Assembly (NCBI RefSeq): GCF_946479755.1
Contig: NZ_CAMLHC010000029.1
Coordinates: forward strand, 35,900-99,899
Source: an uncultured Chitinophaga sp.
Lineage (GTDB): Bacteria; Bacteroidota; Bacteroidia; Chitinophagales; Chitinophagaceae
Direction: 5' to 3'
DNA length: 64,000 bases
The notes under the pieces are model-generated. The model did no database searches. It was not told where the DNA came from and worked only from the letters and a program-made list of their open reading frames with translations. The first letter of the stretch is position 1, and the number at the start of each line of letters is the position of its first letter. Of the stretch, positions 1 through 8,358 are shown in pieces. The position numbers and the translations under genes are program-made.

Positions 1-562
1 CAACGGGGCTGTTGTTGTTGTAGGTGCCTTGCCCGCGGATGAGCAGCGAAGCGTCATCAAATCCCGGCCGCCCGGAAGTTTGTGTGGCCACCAGCCCCGG
101 CAGACGGCCAGCCAGCATATTGGTCAGGTTCATGGCGGGCGTTTTTTTCAGCTCCGCGGAAGAAATCTGTGCCACACTACCGGTGAGGGACGATTTTTTC
201 TGCGTGCCGTAACCTACAACCATGACCTCATTCAGCTCTTTAGCGTTCTCTTTCAATACGGCATTAAATGGCACTCCAGGGGTAGCCGTTACCGTTAGTG
301 GCGCAAAGCCGGTCATAGAGATGACTAAGGTAGTGGGGGCATCGCCGGCATAGAGGCTGAAAGTACCATCTGCATTAGACACGATACCTTTCTTGGTATC
401 TTTTACCAGGATGGTGGCGCCCGGGAGGGCATTCCCTTTTTCATCCCTGATGGTGCCTGTTACATTTTTGAGTTGCGCTATCGCCAGCGTGTGCTGCATG
501 ACAAAGGCCATTATCAGCATCAGTGTGCGCCACGTCAGCACAGGTAGATTTGGTTTACTCAT
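1..562 (-). CDS. SusC/RagA-family TonB-dependent outer-membrane receptor, N-terminal part (truncated by window edge)
   Basis: The frame is open from an ATG at 562 down to base 1 and gives about 187 residues. It starts with a signal peptide ending near LAIAQ, followed by a carboxypeptidase-regulatory-like beta domain (VTGTIRDEKGNALPGATI), then the SusC signature VMVVGYGTQKKSSLTGSV and the start of the TonB plug (LAGRLPGLVATQTSGRPG). SusC proteins form the outer-membrane channel for oligosaccharides or peptides and work with a SusD lipoprotein lid. The barrel and the expected susD gene lie to the left of the window. The substrate cannot be told from this part. Confidence 0.93.
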   Translation of the reverse strand, partial: MSKPNLPVLTWRTLMLIMAFVMQHTLAIAQLKNVTGTIRDEKGNALPGATILVKDTKKGIVSNADGTFSLYAGDAPTTLVISMTGFAPLTVTATPGVPFNAVLKENAKELNEVMVVGYGTQKKSSLTGSVAQISSAELKKTPAMNLTNMLAGRLPGLVATQTSGRPGFDDASLLIRGQGTYNNNSPV

Positions 563-1147
563 AACTTTTAATTTACAGGAAGGATACAAGCATTATTTAT
601 CTGTTAGTGTTTCGCTGGTCCGGGCGGCATACATCCGTACAGGGAAGTCGCCTTGCTGGTTACCGCCGGTATTGCCATCATTATCCGCTTATGCCGCTGT
701 CGTCCATGGCAAATGTTATCGAGTAGCGCGTTGTGTACAGGAGCGCTGTTACCGGCTTATTCAGTGCTGCTGACGTTTATCCTCTCTGGCCGGCCTGTCT
801 GCTACTTTTTGGTTGACTTCTTTTTAAATTATTTTATTTATGATCGACAATTTATAATAATTTTAATTACAAAGAAACAAATACTAAATAATTTTATTAA
901 TTCTTCTTTTATTAAGACAACCGGGTTGACAGAATACAGATCCCACCACAGCAGGCATTCTAAGCAAAATCGATATTGCCGGCAATGCAGGGAAGTTATC
1001 AGCTACAACGGTCCTCGAATACACTACAGCAAATACTTACATGCCTTACAACTGCCATTCATCATTCATCGGCCTTATTTTATAAATTATTTTATTAAGT
1101 TTGTACTTATTGAAAAATAATATTAATTATATATACACATCATTTAC
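563..1147. other. Divergent AT-rich intergenic region
   Basis: 585 bases separate the divergent SusC gene (start 562) and the secreted-protein gene (start 1148). I see no convincing gene here; the open frames have no recognisable protein. Two very AT-rich stretches (about 820-910 and 1075-1147) flank a more GC-balanced middle. The 13-mer AAATTATTTTATT occurs exactly at 826-838 and at 1084-1096, with a variant near 887. Promoters for both genes probably lie here, but I could not fix their positions. Confidence 0.6.
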
Positions 1148-2341
1148 ATGAACATCTTCCCTAACCACAGAAAAACATTATTGATCGGCTGCGCTCTCGT
1201 AACAGGCTTCCTGTCGCACGCGCAACAGATGACCACCGCCCTGAACGACGTGATCAGGCATACGCCGCAGGGGCATACCCTGCAGCTGCCCGGTTTGCTC
1301 AGCGGACAGATACCCTCCCTTTCCTATCAGAAAATTGTACTGCCAGGCCCCCAGTACCTGATTTCAGACGATCCGGAATATATTCGTGTACCCGAAGGCG
1401 TAGCCCTGAGAGAACCAGTGCAACCAGGATCGGTAAGGTTGTATGTGTATAATGTGAACGGGGTGCAGCAACCGGAAAAAATGGACCGTAAAATAGCGGC
1501 GGTGATCAAAAACACGGGAAGTCAACCGATGCATATTCGCATGTTGAAATACTCCTCCCAAAAACCGACGATGAACTACTTCTATGCCGGCAAACAGGGA
1601 TTGGCAGACTTCTTTAGCTCACAGCCGGAAACAGTAGCCCGTGAAGTGAAGCCCGGCGCCTCCCTCTGCCTGGACCCCAGGCAGGACAAAGCCGTAGTGA
1701 AATATGATGAACTGGTACATGGGTTCTATGAATTCGTCATCGACCAGCCCGGTGAAATCAGCATCGTACAAACGGACCTGAAAACACCCGCTACCGTAGC
1801 AGCCGCCCGCATAAAAGTCCCGCTCGACACCAAACAGTACGCTGGCGCAGGCCGCGGCACCTATGGCGTCAGCAATTATCGTGTAATCGTAGACGATACC
1901 CTCGATACGCGCAACGGCATGACACAGCTACTGGTGGCCGACGGGAAAAAAGATCCCTGGGTGATCGGAAAAGAAGCCTCTACCGGTGAACTGAAAAGTC
2001 TGGCCGGCAACTATGGCGTTATCTATAACATTGAAGTGTCGTGGAAAAGTACAGATGGAAAAGCGCTCGCGCTGATAACATGGAACCCGCATGGCGACAA
2101 CAGCCAATGGTGCGGCGGCATGGCCAACACCATGATCGTCAGCGGCGGTAAATTCAAAGCAGGTATCATTCAGTTACCCAGCAATCAGCTGGTCACCACC
2201 AAAGCACCGGAAGCAGTACTGGTACAGATATTCACCCCTCCTGCCGGTGGTGGTGTGCAGAAAGTGCATTTTACCTATTCCCCGCCAGGAGCTTCCTGCT
2301 TACCTACACCGCTGGTATTGGTGCCGGTAGACCTGAAATAA
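1148..2341 (+). CDS. Secreted protein of unknown function
   Basis: 397 residues with an N-terminal signal peptide (hydrophobic TLLIGCALVTGFLSHAQ, cleavage probably after the Ala-Gln region). The mature part looks all-beta and has no catalytic motif that I recognise. The stretch around SVRLYVYNVNGV, then IAAVIKNTGSQP and YFYAGKQGLADFF, recalls a beta-sandwich region found in some secreted Firmicutes proteins annotated with copper-amine-oxidase N-terminal domains; this is a memory-based resemblance only. It is transcribed away from the truncated SusC gene and converges on the subunit-3 gene at 2445. The start is the ATG just before the signal peptide. Product is real with high likelihood, function unknown. 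Confidence 0.8.
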   Translation: MNIFPNHRKTLLIGCALVTGFLSHAQQMTTALNDVIRHTPQGHTLQLPGLLSGQIPSLSYQKIVLPGPQYLISDDPEYIRVPEGVALREPVQPGSVRLYVYNVNGVQQPEKMDRKIAAVIKNTGSQPMHIRMLKYSSQKPTMNYFYAGKQGLADFFSSQPETVAREVKPGASLCLDPRQDKAVVKYDELVHGFYEFVIDQPGEISIVQTDLKTPATVAAARIKVPLDTKQYAGAGRGTYGVSNYRVIVDDTLDTRNGMTQLLVADGKKDPWVIGKEASTGELKSLAGNYGVIYNIEVSWKSTDGKALALITWNPHGDNSQWCGGMANTMIVSGGKFKAGIIQLPSNQLVTTKAPEAVLVQIFTPPAGGGVQKVHFTYSPPGASCLPTPLVLVPVDLK

Positions 2342-2396
2342 GCAGCTGCTTTCATAAGGCCTGATGATCTGCAGTACAGAGGAAAAAATTTATAAC

Positions 2397-2428
2397 CGCG
2401 GAGTTACTTCCTTGTGGAGTACTCCGCG
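2397..2428. terminator. Hairpin between convergent genes
   Basis: CGCGGAGT at 2397-2404 pairs perfectly with ACTCCGCG at 2421-2428 across a 16-base loop. It lies between the ends of the convergent genes at 2341 and 2445. There is no long T tract, so it may act as a weak bidirectional terminator or only as an mRNA 3' structure. Confidence 0.45.
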
Positions 2429-2444
2429 CTGAAAACAGGTTTTA

Positions 2445-2990
2445 TCACCCCCAGGCTGTCTCCCCGTTATAATCCACACACCCGTGATAACCACCGGGCA
2501 CGGGCAGATGACGTAATACCTGCGTAGCACCGGCTTCCGACGTAAAAAATCCCAGCAGGACCAGTTGTTTCATCAACGTAAAATAATGTACCGGCACACC
2601 TTCCTGCGCCTTGTGCCGGCGCGTTTCTTCATGAATGCGTGTCAGCAGCGATGATTTTTGTTCAGCGGAAAGCTGCACAAAGCCGCTCCTGAACTGTTTT
2701 TTCGCAGCGCTATTTATTTGCCTGATGCCCTGCTTCAGGATGTCCTGCTGCACTGCGTCGTAACAATCCGCCGCGTATAACGCCATAAACTTCCCTACTT
2801 CCGCATCCTTCGCACCCGGCGTATCGGTGCGGGGAATAATGGTCTCCGCCACCTCGTCGAAGAACACAATATCCTCCTGACTAAACAGCGCTTTGTTTTG
2901 TTCCCTGCATCCGGAGAGAAAAAGGTCACCGCCCACAAAGGCAGCCCCTGTCAGCACGCCGATCGTTTTTATCAGTTCCCTGCGGTCCAT
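2445..2990 (-). CDS. Gluconate 2-dehydrogenase subunit 3-like lipoprotein (partner of GMC oxidoreductase)
   Basis: 181 residues. The N-terminus DRRELIKTIGVLTGAAFVGG looks like a twin-arginine-type signal and is followed by a lipobox-like LSGC, so the protein is probably exported folded and lipid-anchored. The body (EDIVFFDEVAETIIPRTDTPGAKDAEVGKF) matches the gluconate 2-dehydrogenase subunit 3 family. In known heterodimers such a small subunit carries the Tat signal and escorts the FAD-containing GMC subunit, which has none. It starts immediately downstream of the GMC gene: the GMC stop ends at 2991 and this ATG begins at 2990, so translation is very probably coupled. Confidence 0.87.
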   Translation of the reverse strand: MDRRELIKTIGVLTGAAFVGGDLFLSGCREQNKALFSQEDIVFFDEVAETIIPRTDTPGAKDAEVGKFMALYAADCYDAVQQDILKQGIRQINSAAKKQFRSGFVQLSAEQKSSLLTRIHEETRRHKAQEGVPVHYFTLMKQLVLLGFFTSEAGATQVLRHLPVPGGYHGCVDYNGETAWG

Positions 2991-4691
2991 TTACAACGCT
3001 CCTTTTTTTAGTTGCTCCACGGCATAATTCGCGGCCCTGGCAGTTAATGACATATACAGAATAGAAGGGCTCTGATTACCGGTGCTGGTCATACAGGCGC
3101 CATCGGTGACAAATACATTTTTACAATGATGCAGCTGGTTCCATTCATTGAGTAGCGAGCTGGCCGGGTCCTTACCCATGCGCACCCCGCCCATTTCGTG
3201 GATGTCCAGCCCGGGAGGCTGATGGTTATCGTTCACCACGATGTTCTTTGCGCCTGCCGCCGTCAGTATGGCCGTTCCCTGCTCAATAAAATCCTTCACC
3301 ATCTTATCGTCGTTGTCATCATAATCCACGGAGGTGATCAGCAACGGGATACCCCATGCGTCTTTTTTATCCTTGCTCAATCTTACATGATTGCTTTCCT
3401 TGGGGATGGTCTCCCCCTGCATGTACATGTACGCGCCCCACTTGCCGGGTTTGCTCACAGCTTCCTTGAAAGCGGCTCCCAGCACCGCCGGAACGTTGTC
3501 ATCACTTAACTTCCCGCGGTAGGCAGCGCTGAAGATCACATAGCCGCCCACAAAATCCGTGTCCTGCCGGTACACGTTCCTGAAATTGGGGATAATGCAC
3601 TCCGATGGTTTCGATACTTTATAGTACTTGTCCTCGAAGCCGTCAAACTCACCGCTCATGGAGGCCCGGTAGTTATGAAAACAGATGAACTTACCCAGCA
3701 GCCCGTTGTCATTGCCCAATCCGTTCGGAAAACGTTTAGACGTGGAGTTGAGCAGAATGAGATTGGTATTTAAAGCAGACGCATTCAGGAAAATGATTTT
3801 TGCATGGTAGATGATCTCTTCTTTTGTGTTGGCATCGATCACCTTTACGCCGGTGGCTTTGCCTGACTGCTCATCATACACAACGGAATGCACCACCGAA
3901 AAAGGCCGGATGGTGAGGTTACCGGTTTTCTCCGCCCAGGGCAACGTAGATGCGTTGGAGCTGAAATAACCGCCCAGCGGGCAGCCACGCATGCAAAGGT
4001 TGCGGCTCAGGCATTGGCGATGCTGTGCTTTATGAATTTCCTGCGGCTGCGTCACCTGCGCCCATCTGCCGGATACGTAGTGCCGGTTAAACTTCTCCGC
4101 GACCACCTCTTTCAGATGCTGCTCCACGCAATTCAGTTCAAATGCAGGCTGAAACTCCCCGTCCGGCATGGTGTCTATGCCATCTTTGTTGCCGCACACG
4201 CCAATAAATTTCTCCACATGGCTGTACCACGGCGCAATGTCATCATACCCTACGGGCCATTCAATCCCGTAGCCGTAACGGTGCGGCGCGGTAAAATCCA
4301 TCTCACTCCAACGGGCACACGCTCTTCCCCATATCAGCGATTTTCCGCCTACCTGGTATCCCCGTATCCATTCGAAAGGCTTCTCCTGTATGTAGGGGTG
4401 ATCTGCATCTTTCACAAAAAAGTGTGCGGTGCCGGCATCATAGCCCGCCGCCCTGCTGATGAGTGGATTGGCGTCCAGCATCGCTTTCGGCAAAGCGCCA
4501 CGGTACTTAAAATCCCATACCGGCGTGCTGGCAGTAGGATAGTCCCTGATGTGCTCCACATTCCTGCCCCGCTCCAACACCAGTGTTTTCAATCCTTTTT
4601 CGCACAGTTCCTTTGCTGCCCATCCCCCACTGATACCACTGCCTACGACAATAGCATCAAAGTGCGTAACGGCATCTTTGTTTTCGGCCAT
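2991..4691 (-). CDS. GMC-family FAD-dependent sugar/glycoside dehydrogenase, catalytic subunit
   Basis: About 566 residues. The Rossmann FAD motif VVGSGISGGWAAKEL lies near residue 15. A cysteine cluster CLSRNLCMRGCPLGG in the middle resembles the Cys cluster that holds an iron-sulfur centre in bacterial FAD-glucose dehydrogenases. The C-terminal GMC region has HEMGGVRMG and TDGACMTSTGNQSPS. The family oxidises sugar hydroxyls, including C3 of glycosides, and passes electrons on. A TTG-initiated form from 4697 is possible, but ATG at 4691 (MAENKD) is the better start. It has no signal peptide, which fits co-export with the Tat-bearing small subunit next door. No cytochrome partner gene is nearby. 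Confidence 0.88.
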   Translation of the reverse strand: MAENKDAVTHFDAIVVGSGISGGWAAKELCEKGLKTLVLERGRNVEHIRDYPTASTPVWDFKYRGALPKAMLDANPLISRAAGYDAGTAHFFVKDADHPYIQEKPFEWIRGYQVGGKSLIWGRACARWSEMDFTAPHRYGYGIEWPVGYDDIAPWYSHVEKFIGVCGNKDGIDTMPDGEFQPAFELNCVEQHLKEVVAEKFNRHYVSGRWAQVTQPQEIHKAQHRQCLSRNLCMRGCPLGGYFSSNASTLPWAEKTGNLTIRPFSVVHSVVYDEQSGKATGVKVIDANTKEEIIYHAKIIFLNASALNTNLILLNSTSKRFPNGLGNDNGLLGKFICFHNYRASMSGEFDGFEDKYYKVSKPSECIIPNFRNVYRQDTDFVGGYVIFSAAYRGKLSDDNVPAVLGAAFKEAVSKPGKWGAYMYMQGETIPKESNHVRLSKDKKDAWGIPLLITSVDYDDNDDKMVKDFIEQGTAILTAAGAKNIVVNDNHQPPGLDIHEMGGVRMGKDPASSLLNEWNQLHHCKNVFVTDGACMTSTGNQSPSILYMSLTARAANYAVEQLKKGAL

Positions 4692-4721
4692 ACACAAAAG
4701 TTTATTTCATTGTTATCAATC

Positions 4722-5567
4722 TTATCGTTGCTGAAGATGCAGCGCTGCCGCACCTAAAATATTACTGTTGATCAAAGAAGACGCTTCGATTTTCAGGGAA
4801 GAAACTGAATGCTGAAACCCAAAATCACGGACCGTTTCCCACATACCGGCAGCATAAAAAGGAAAAGCTGCTTTAACGGCCCCGCCAATGACAATGCATT
4901 CCGTGTCCAACGCATAAAGAATTATTTTGATCGCTTCTCCCAGGTGGCGCCCGAAATCTTCATATATGTCCAATGCCTCCTTATCTCCTTCCAGCGCCCG
5001 CCGGTACACCACTTCTCCCGCCGTTTTATATACCTGTCCGAAAAAACGGCCGCTGACATAATACTCTATGTTTTTATCGAGGTAGCGAACCATCCCAAAC
5101 TCGCCGGCTCCGCCATGGCGGCCGGTAAACAGCCGTCCTTCTGCCACTATCCCCGTTCCAAGGCCAGTCCCTATCGTCAATCCGACCATCGATTGAAACG
5201 AACGCCCTGCGCCGTAGTGAAACTCTCCCCAGGCAAAACAGTTGGCATCGTTCTCTATTTTCACCGGCAGCCGGTACCGCTGTTCCAATATGGCCCGGAC
5301 GTCTGTATCATTGAGGGCGGGGATATTCACTACGCCCTGTACCTTCCGGGTAAGCGGGTCTACCAGGCCTGGCACGCCGATGCCGATGGCCGTCACTTCC
5401 GGATGCAGGAGCTGATCGATGACGCCGAAAATCTGCTCAAGGACTTCCGCGCAGGTACCACGCATCTTCAGTGGCTGTGACACTACCGGCTGCAGCACGC
5501 CGTCCTGCACCACGCCGGCCCGTAAATTAGTACCGCCGAGATCAATGCCTATTATCTGCATATGCAT
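4722..5567 (-). CDS. ROK-family sugar kinase-like protein lacking the usual zinc motif
   Basis: 281 residues. The ATP-binding phosphate motif IGIDLGGTNLRAGVV is at the N-terminus, IGVPGLVD and NDANCFAWGE (catalytic Asp region) follow, then TIGTGLGTGIV. ROK proteins phosphorylate glucose, N-acetylglucosamine or N-acetylmannosamine, or act as repressors; no HTH is present, so a kinase role is likely. The usual CxCGxxGC zinc signature after GGAGEFG is absent, replaced by a stretch around VRYLDKNIEYYVSG. The gene overlaps the end of the NagB-like gene by about 26 bases (or 20 if the second ATG at 5561 is used), which indicates one transcript. Confidence 0.86.
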   Translation of the reverse strand: MHMQIIGIDLGGTNLRAGVVQDGVLQPVVSQPLKMRGTCAEVLEQIFGVIDQLLHPEVTAIGIGVPGLVDPLTRKVQGVVNIPALNDTDVRAILEQRYRLPVKIENDANCFAWGEFHYGAGRSFQSMVGLTIGTGLGTGIVAEGRLFTGRHGGAGEFGMVRYLDKNIEYYVSGRFFGQVYKTAGEVVYRRALEGDKEALDIYEDFGRHLGEAIKIILYALDTECIVIGGAVKAAFPFYAAGMWETVRDFGFQHSVSSLKIEASSLINSNILGAAALHLQQR

Positions 5568-6306
5568 CTCTGTTGGTCAGACCAGAAGCGGCATCTTCAT
5601 CCAAAAAGACCGTCACCGCCGGATGCTGCCGCAGCAGGCTTCCCGGCACCTCGCTGGTAACGGGTCCCTCCAGTAGTTTCTTCACGATACCCGCTTTATG
5701 TTTGCCGCTTACCATCAAAATAATATGCCTGCTTTCGAGTAGGGTACCCATGCCCAGCGTAATCCCTTCTTCCAGTTCAAGGTGCTGCTGAAAGTACTTC
5801 TGCCCTACCTGTTTGGTCACCGGATGCAACGCTACCACCTGCGCCCGGCCGTCTGCAGCGCAACCGGGTTCATTCATGGCGATATGCCCGTTCATGCCAA
5901 GGCCCAGGATGGCCACATCGATACCGCCCCGCGCTTTGATGAACCGCTCTGCTGCCTCGCACTCCTGCAGGAGGTCGGCAGAGCGGCCATCAAAAAAGCA
6001 GATATTTTCTTCGCTTACCTGTAACGGCTGAAACAACGCTCTGTCAATGGAATACCGGCAGCTCCCCTGGTCTGTTCCGTTAAGCCCCACCCATTCGTCT
6101 AATCCCACATAACGCCAACGGGCGATATTACCAGGCTGTTGCCGGTATCTTTCCGCCAGCACCTGGTATAAACCGGCCGGCGTATCGCCGGAGGCAGGAC
6201 AAAGCAAGGGCTCTTCACAAACGGCCATCAGCTGTATCACCGCTTCGGCCACTTTTTCAGAAAGCGCCGCATAGGTGCTATAAATTTTTACGTTCAAGGT
6301 TTCCAT
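5542..6306 (-). CDS. Glucosamine-6-phosphate deaminase / 6-phosphogluconolactonase family protein (NagB-like)
   Basis: 254 residues with the NagB hallmarks: CPASGDTPAGLY (phosphate loop), GLDEWVGL (catalytic Asp of the LDEY/W region), GLGMNGHIAMNEPG (His of the catalytic relay) and ITLGMGTLL. NagB converts glucosamine-6-phosphate to fructose-6-phosphate and ammonia in the cytoplasm. The same fold includes 6-phosphogluconolactonase, but GHIAMNEPG favours the deaminase side. It sits between the Gfo/Idh and ROK genes in the glycan locus, so it probably acts on a sugar phosphate made by the ROK kinase or on a related compound. Confidence 0.87.
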   Translation of the reverse strand: METLNVKIYSTYAALSEKVAEAVIQLMAVCEEPLLCPASGDTPAGLYQVLAERYRQQPGNIARWRYVGLDEWVGLNGTDQGSCRYSIDRALFQPLQVSEENICFFDGRSADLLQECEAAERFIKARGGIDVAILGLGMNGHIAMNEPGCAADGRAQVVALHPVTKQVGQKYFQQHLELEEGITLGMGTLLESRHIILMVSGKHKAGIVKKLLEGPVTSEVPGSLLRQHPAVTVFLDEDAASGLTNRDAYADNRH

Positions 6307-6321
6307 TTTTTTAATGATACG

Positions 6322-7404
6322 CTATGGATTCAACCATAAATCAATGGGTTTTTCCACTTTCGGCGCAAACGGGAGCATTATCTTTTTGCCCTGCCCGGCG
6401 GATGCATACGCCGCATAAATAATCTCCAGCACCGCACGGCCGTCTTTACCGGTCACCAGCGGCTCCCGGTCATGTATTACGCAATCGATAAAGTGTTTCA
6501 GCTCCTGCGGATAGCCCTGGTTAAAAGCTTCTTCGAATATGCAGAAACTCCAGCCCACCGTGGTATCGGTTTTCTCCATGGCATAACCATAGCCGTTCCG
6601 GCTATACGCCAGTACCGAGTTACCTATGAACAGGTCGGCATAGGCCACACCGCCGGTACCGTAAATCTCACTGCGGTCGTCCATACCGCCATGTTTGGCC
6701 CATGAGTTTTCCACCACGCCGGTCACGCCGCCTTCAAATTCGATGATGATGATAGAATTATCTTCTCCTTTTGTTCTTTCCTTGTGAAACACGGTACTCA
6801 TGGAGGCTGTCACACTCAGGGCTTTCCTGTTTTTCAGCATCCACCGGAACCACTCGATGCCGTGACAGCCCATGTCCATCAGCACGCCGCCGCCGGACTG
6901 GTTCACGTCATAAAACCAGTCGGAATGCGGACCGGAATGTTTCTCTGACTGTTTCAACATGTAGATGTCACCTACGCCGCCTTCTTCCACCAATGCCCGG
7001 GCCCGCTCGTATTTAGGCGCAAAACAAAGCTCTTCTGCATACATCAGTTTCACGTTGGCTTTCTCGCAGGCGGCGATCATCTCGTCCGCTTCTTCCAGCG
7101 TCACCGCCAGCGGCTTTTCGATGATAATGTGTTTACCGGCGGCAGCGGCTTTTAAGGTCGCCTCCTTGTGCAGGAAATTAGGGAGACAGATGTCCACCAC
7201 ATCAAAGTCTGCGCTTTTGATCAGCTCATCAATAGAAGAAAAGGATTGGGCGATATGATGTTTGGCAGCAAAAGCCTGTGCTTTTTCTGCGTTGCGCGCA
7301 TACACCGCCACAATTTCCGCTTCCGGCACAAACCGGCTGTAACTTTCCATGTGGATATCTGCAATAAATCCGGCGCCCAGGAGGGCTACTTTTACCTGTC
7401 TCAT
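6322..7404 (-). CDS. Gfo/Idh/MocA-family NAD(P)-dependent oxidoreductase
   Basis: 360 residues. The N-terminal Rossmann motif is VALLGAGFIADIHMESY. The family's EKP motif is seen in KHIIIEKPLAVTLEEADEM, and the C-terminal alpha/beta domain includes GGGVLMDMGCHGIEWFRW. Members oxidise or reduce sugar hydroxyls, and some act with GMC dehydrogenases and keto-sugar enzymes in 3-keto-glycoside metabolism. It is cytoplasmic, with no signal peptide. It lies 15 bases upstream of nagB on the same strand and about 100 bases downstream of the GH16 gene, so it is part of the locus transcript or a sub-operon. Confidence 0.93.
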   Translation of the reverse strand: MRQVKVALLGAGFIADIHMESYSRFVPEAEIVAVYARNAEKAQAFAAKHHIAQSFSSIDELIKSADFDVVDICLPNFLHKEATLKAAAAGKHIIIEKPLAVTLEEADEMIAACEKANVKLMYAEELCFAPKYERARALVEEGGVGDIYMLKQSEKHSGPHSDWFYDVNQSGGGVLMDMGCHGIEWFRWMLKNRKALSVTASMSTVFHKERTKGEDNSIIIIEFEGGVTGVVENSWAKHGGMDDRSEIYGTGGVAYADLFIGNSVLAYSRNGYGYAMEKTDTTVGWSFCIFEEAFNQGYPQELKHFIDCVIHDREPLVTGKDGRAVLEIIYAAYASAGQGKKIMLPFAPKVEKPIDLWLNP

Positions 7405-7503
7405 GTTATTGGATGTTTATTAAAGAATGTTAGTAATATATACAATTACATAGTTTTCTGCACTATAGAAAGGTATATATTCTTCCATTGCGCGGCGGCA
7501 CGG

Positions 7504-8319
7504 CTATTCCACATAATCGTACATCCGCACATAGTCCACCTGCATAGCCGCCGGGAACACCGTTTCATCCACGCCTTCTTTTCCGCCCCAGTTGCCCCCT
7601 ACGGCCACGTTGAGCAACAGGTAGAACGGCTTATCGAACGGCCAGCCCTCGTGACCCTTGTGTTCGTTGGCTACCTGGTAATACACCTTCCTGTCGAGCA
7701 GGAAGGTGATATGATCAGGGGTCCATTCAACGGCATACACATGAAACTTATCATATGGGCGCTTAATAAAGACGCCTTTTGTTTTCTGGGTACCGATAAT
7801 ATGATTATACGTTTTGCTGTGCAGGCTGCCGAAGATGCTGTCCTTCATATATCCCACATGCTCCATCACATCGATCTCACCGCTTTCCGGCCAGCCGCCG
7901 TACCCGTTGTCGGTAGACAACATCCAGATGGCGGGCCAGAGCCCTCTGCCACCGGGAAGTTTCGCTCTCACTTCCAGCTTCCCGTACCGCCAGTCGCCTT
8001 TGTTTTTGGTGACCATCCGGGCGGAGGTGTATTGATGGTCTCCGCTGCCGTTGTTTCTGGCGGTGATGTACAGCCTGCCATTCTCCACTTTGGCATTGCT
8101 GGTATCTGCTGCGGTATAAAATTGTAGCTCGTTGTTGCCCCAGCCGGACCGGCCGGTTTGATATCCCCATTTGCTGCTGTCGGGCAGTCCGCTGCCATCA
8201 AATTCATCGCTCCAGGCCAGCTGCCATTTTTTATGGCGTTTGATGGATTGGGCCTGTACGTCGGCCATATAGCAGCATCCGGCCGCTATCAGCAAAAAAC
8301 AATAAATACTTTTTTTCAT
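7504..8319 (-). CDS. Secreted glycoside hydrolase family 16 (beta-glucanase type)
   Basis: 271 residues. Signal peptide MKKSIYCFLLIAAGCCYMADVQAQ; a Cys pair inside it could alternatively serve as a lipobox. The GH16 active-site motif is intact in PESGEIDVMEHVG near residue 150, with the nucleophile and acid/base glutamates and the middle Asp (ExDxxE). Upstream KWQLAWSDEFDGSGLPDSSKW and downstream FHVYAVEWTPDHITFLLDRK are typical of laminarinase or lichenase-like members. GH16 also cuts agar, carrageenan or porphyran, so the substrate is inferred only as a beta-linked glucan. It follows the SusC/SusD pair, as expected of a surface or periplasmic depolymerase. Confidence 0.93.
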   Translation of the reverse strand: MKKSIYCFLLIAAGCCYMADVQAQSIKRHKKWQLAWSDEFDGSGLPDSSKWGYQTGRSGWGNNELQFYTAADTSNAKVENGRLYITARNNGSGDHQYTSARMVTKNKGDWRYGKLEVRAKLPGGRGLWPAIWMLSTDNGYGGWPESGEIDVMEHVGYMKDSIFGSLHSKTYNHIIGTQKTKGVFIKRPYDKFHVYAVEWTPDHITFLLDRKVYYQVANEHKGHEGWPFDKPFYLLLNVAVGGNWGGKEGVDETVFPAAMQVDYVRMYDYVE

Positions 8320-8358
8320 CTACTTAAAATATCGTTTACAGATTCGGGTTATGACACA

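Noticed and set aside
393..1120. Overlapping plus-strand open frames upstream of the secreted protein gene
   Set aside because: No recognisable domain, low-complexity composition, and the left part is antisense to the SusC gene.
3888..4757. Plus-strand frame opposite the GMC dehydrogenase
   Set aside because: Antisense shadow with no domain; the minus-strand gene has clear FAD and GMC motifs.
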